A stretch of DNA of 64,000 bases from Microbacterium schleiferi (GTDB lineage Bacteria > Actinomycetota > Actinomycetes > Actinomycetales > Microbacteriaceae), in the NCBI RefSeq assembly GCF_015565955.1, contig NZ_CP064760.1, forward strand, positions 806,001 to 870,000, written 5' to 3'. The first letter of the stretch is position 1. Every line of letters starts with the position of its first letter. The position numbers and the translations under genes are program-made. Shown here one piece after another: positions 61,713 through 64,000 of this stretch. The notes beneath the pieces are model-generated. The model had not been told where the DNA came from. It did not search any database and worked only from the letters and a program-made list of their open reading frames with translations.

Positions 61713-63221
61713 TCAGGTCACCTGCGCGCTGCCCCGGGTCGCGTCCAGCTGGCTCGTGTCGGTGTCGGCGAAGGCCACCTTCGGAACGAACAACAGCAGC
61801 AGCGCGGCGAGGAAACCGCCGCCGGCGCAGATGGCCCAAACCGCGAGGTAGCCGCCCAGGGACGCCGCGGTCTCGCTTGCGACGGCGCCCGCACCGGCAG
61901 CCAGGAGCACACCGAACACGGCCGACGCGAAGGCACCACCCACGGTCTTGGTGGTGTTGGTGAGGGCTGAGGCGATCCCCGTCTGTCCGCGTGGCGCCGC
62001 CGCAGCGGCTGCGGCGGGAAGCGCCCCGACAAGGGCTCCCGAGCCGAGGCCCGCGATCATCAGGTTCAGCAGCACCTGCCAGAGCTCCAGATGGAACGGC
62101 AGGAACAGCGTGTACCCGATGCCGACCAGAAGGGAGGCACCGATCAGGATGAGCCGAGGGTTGGCTCGACGCGAAAGGACGGCGAAGACGATCGCTCCGA
62201 TGATGAGAGAGAGCAGATACACGCCGATGACGTAGGAGCGCTGCGAGGCAGAGAGCCCCAGCCCGTAGCCGAGCGACGAGTCGGTACCCGCGTACGTCGA
62301 CAGCGGACCCTGCGCGCCCAGGAGGCTGATTCCCACGAGGAATGCGGTGGTCTGCACGGGCCACATCTCGGGTCGGCGCAGCACACGGATGTCGATCGCG
62401 GGGTCGTCCTGGCGAAGTTCGAAGCGGACGAACCAGACGAAGACGGCAAGGCCCGCCGCGAAGAGGGCAACCACCCACCACCACGCGTTCTGGCCGAGGT
62501 CGAGCTGCGGGATCATGCGCATGTAGACCAGTGCCCCGGTCACCAGCAGCAACCCCCAGGTCAGCAGCACGAAGCCCCAGGTGTCCAGGCGTCGGCCGGG
62601 CGTCGGCTCAGACTCGGGGACACCGAGCCAGATGACGCCGGCGATGAGGGTGACCGCGATCGCGGGAATCATCATCGTGACGGTGAGATCACCGCCGGTG
62701 GCTTCGAAGATCGCGCCCGCGGCCAGGGCCCCGGCGATCGCGCCGGCCTGGAGCCCCACGACCAGGAGCCCGGCTGCGCGGCGGGTCGAGGAGACGCCCC
62801 GGTTCTGGCGGCGACCGCGCTCGAAGATGAGCGCCACCTCGAGCGGCAGCCACACGACGTAGAACCCCTGCAGCGCCCACGCGATCAGGAACGTCCAGAA
62901 GTCACCGGCAAAGACGAGCCACCAGCTGGCGCCGGCCGTGAGGATCGACGAGATCAGCAGGATCCGCTTGTGCCCGTACATGTCGCCGAGCTTCGCGAGG
63001 ATGGGAACGACGATCGCCGAGAGCAGCAGCTGGGCTGCCTCGAACCAGTTGACATCCGAATCGTGGATGCCGAGGTCGATGACGATGTCGCTGAAGAGCG
63101 GAACGTAGTAGCCCTGGATGATGCCGCTGACGAATTCGACGAGGATGAACCAGCCGATCAGCCCTGCAGTGATTCCCAGGCCCGTTCCGCGCAACCGGTC
63201 GAGGGCGGATGCGGCGGGCAT
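61713..63221 (-). CDS. MFS transporter, DHA2-like drug exporter
   Basis: A 502-residue transporter with about fourteen hydrophobic helices. The first loop motif AKLGDMYGHKRILLIS is the MFS A motif (G-x3-D-x-x-G-x-K/R-x). GFYVVWLPLEVALIF and GLQAGAIAGALAAGAIFE sit in the middle of the first half. Length and helix number suggest the 14-helix DHA2 group of multidrug or metabolite exporters; cargo unknown. The ATG at 63221 was taken as start because upstream sequence shows no membrane helix. Confidence 0.85.
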   Translation of the reverse strand: MPAASALDRLRGTGLGITAGLIGWFILVEFVSGIIQGYYVPLFSDIVIDLGIHDSDVNWFEAAQLLLSAIVVPILAKLGDMYGHKRILLISSILTAGASWWLVFAGDFWTFLIAWALQGFYVVWLPLEVALIFERGRRQNRGVSSTRRAAGLLVVGLQAGAIAGALAAGAIFEATGGDLTVTMMIPAIAVTLIAGVIWLGVPESEPTPGRRLDTWGFVLLTWGLLLVTGALVYMRMIPQLDLGQNAWWWVVALFAAGLAVFVWFVRFELRQDDPAIDIRVLRRPEMWPVQTTAFLVGISLLGAQGPLSTYAGTDSSLGYGLGLSASQRSYVIGVYLLSLIIGAIVFAVLSRRANPRLILIGASLLVGIGYTLFLPFHLELWQVLLNLMIAGLGSGALVGALPAAAAAAAPRGQTGIASALTNTTKTVGGAFASAVFGVLLAAGAGAVASETAASLGGYLAVWAICAGGGFLAALLLLFVPKVAFADTDTSQLDATRGSAQVT

Positions 63222-63284
63222 GCCCGCGAGAATAGCACCGTGCTCGCGCCTAGTCTGGTGCGGGGGCAACCGAGAGGAGAACCG

Positions 63285-63785
63285 GTGACGACCGAGCGGG
63301 AAACGTTGACGTGGCAAGGCTTCGGAGATGCGACGCGCGACCTGTCCCGGACCATCGTGGCTGACGGGTTCATGCCCGAGGTCGTCGTGGCGATCGCCCG
63401 CGGTGGGCTTCTGCCCGCCGGAGCGATTGCCTATGGCCTCGGTATCAAGAACTGCGGGGCGATCAACGTCGAGTTCTACACCGGCATCGGCACGGTCCTT
63501 CCCGACCCCGAACTGCTCCCGCCTGAGATGGACATGGCCTACCTCGACGGTCGACGCGTTCTGCTCGTGGACGATGTTGCCGACAGCGGCCGCACGCTCG
63601 ATCTCGCGGTGCGCCTGTTGACCGACCGCGGGGCGATCGTTCGCAGTGTCGTCATCTACACGAAGCCGACGACGATCATCCGCCCGGACTGGTCGTGGAA
63701 AGACACCTCCCGCTGGATCGACTTCCCCTGGTCGTGGCAGGGATCGGTGCTCGATGAGGATGCCGCGGTAGCGGAGCGCGCCTGA
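63285..63785 (+). CDS. Phosphoribosyltransferase family protein (xanthine/hypoxanthine type)
   Basis: A 166-residue type I phosphoribosyltransferase with the PRPP loop RRVLLVDDVADSGRTL and the start VVVAIARGGLLPAGAIAYGL typical of the Gpt/HGPRT-like group used in purine-base salvage. The late aromatic segment WSWKDTSRWIDFPWSW is distinctive of the actinobacterial and archaeal group. GTG start at 63285 behind GAGGAG; a TAGTCT box precedes it. The base specificity is not settled. Confidence 0.88.
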   Translation: MTTERETLTWQGFGDATRDLSRTIVADGFMPEVVVAIARGGLLPAGAIAYGLGIKNCGAINVEFYTGIGTVLPDPELLPPEMDMAYLDGRRVLLVDDVADSGRTLDLAVRLLTDRGAIVRSVVIYTKPTTIIRPDWSWKDTSRWIDFPWSWQGSVLDEDAAVAERA

Positions 63786-63788
63786 GCC

Positions 63789-64000
63789 ATGGCGATGTCC
63801 CTGCCCGAACTTGCCGACGCGGGTCTGATCGATCCCGGCTGGGCTGATGCGCTCTCGCCTGTCGCTGACCGGATCGCGGGCATCGGTGAGCGCCTTCGGG
63901 GCGAGGTCGCGGCGGGTCGGCGCTACCTCCCGGCGGGTGATCGGGTTCTCCGTGCGTTCGCGCGCCCGCTTGCGGATGTTCGGGTCCTCATCGTCGGCCA
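63789..64000 (+). CDS. ung: Uracil-DNA glycosylase, N-terminal part
   Basis: The frame starting [15 protein letters not shown] runs to the window end and reaches RVLIVGQ, the strand just before the catalytic loop (DPYP) of family 1 uracil-DNA glycosylases. [22 protein letters not shown] fits the region before it, given as [15 protein letters not shown]. The gene continues beyond 64000. It starts three bases after the phosphoribosyltransferase stop, so probably co-transcribed. An ATG at 63795 is also possible. Confidence 0.85.
   Translation, partial: MAMSLPELADAGLIDPGWADALSPVADRIAGIGERLRGEVAAGRRYLPAGDRVLRAFARPLADVRVLIVG

Overview
This is core chromosome of a high-GC actinobacterium, most likely a Microbacterium or close relative in the Microbacteriaceae. 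The evidence is the gene content: two WhiB regulators, furA-katG, mtrA-mtrB-lpqB, the fused 2-oxoglutarate decarboxylase Kgd, GuaB1, sigH with a ZAS anti-sigma factor, and DUF3499/DUF5719 genes. Much of 1.6-46 kb follows, in shuffled blocks, the gene neighbourhood known in Mycobacterium tuberculosis from whiB1/pdtaS through sigH, rsgA-aroA, secA1-hpf, lpqB-mtrB-mtrA and sahH to manA/whiB2. The guaB1-CNNM-CNNM block also matches a known mycobacterial neighbourhood. I see no prophage, insertion sequence, CRISPR array, rRNA or tRNA gene.

Layout. 0-8 kb: cell-surface polysaccharide genes (ligase-like membrane protein, manA, whiB2, a 999-residue membrane glycosyltransferase with DUF5719). 8-15 kb: DUF3499, ahcY, an RDD/SpoIIM membrane pair, and the furA-katG peroxide operon. 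15-21 kb: aquaporin, then a five-gene minus-strand operon (membrane protein, DUF4129, DUF4350, MoxR, DUF58). 21-27 kb: mtrA-mtrB-lpqB, comF, hpf. 27-31.5 kb: a coiled-coil gene and a MacAB-like exporter lying between hpf and secA. 31.8-41.8 kb: secA, an aminotransferase, small unknown genes, a CpaB/CpaE-like pair, pdtaS and whiB1. 41.8-46.6 kb: bcp, rsgA-aroA, sigH-rshA and a lipid kinase. 46.6-54.5 kb: kgd, guaB1 and two CNNM transporters. 54.5-64 kb: ene-reductase, nnrD, a GT87 mannosyltransferase with an MTH1187 protein, metX/metY, an SDR, an MFS exporter, a phosphoribosyltransferase and the start of ung.

Two window-wide signals matter to any reader. First, eleven genes are broken by thirteen apparent one-base losses, all in short G or C runs; restoring one base at each gives full-length conserved proteins, so these look like consensus errors rather than pseudogenes. 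Second, many genes have a TANNNT box exactly six bases before an ATG or GTG and no ribosome binding site, the signature of leaderless transcripts. The most interesting candidate new element is a 22-codon Asp/Pro-rich leader ORF (starting MDDPP) that overlaps the start of the first CNNM magnesium/cobalt transporter gene and recalls the MgtL type of magnesium-sensing leader.
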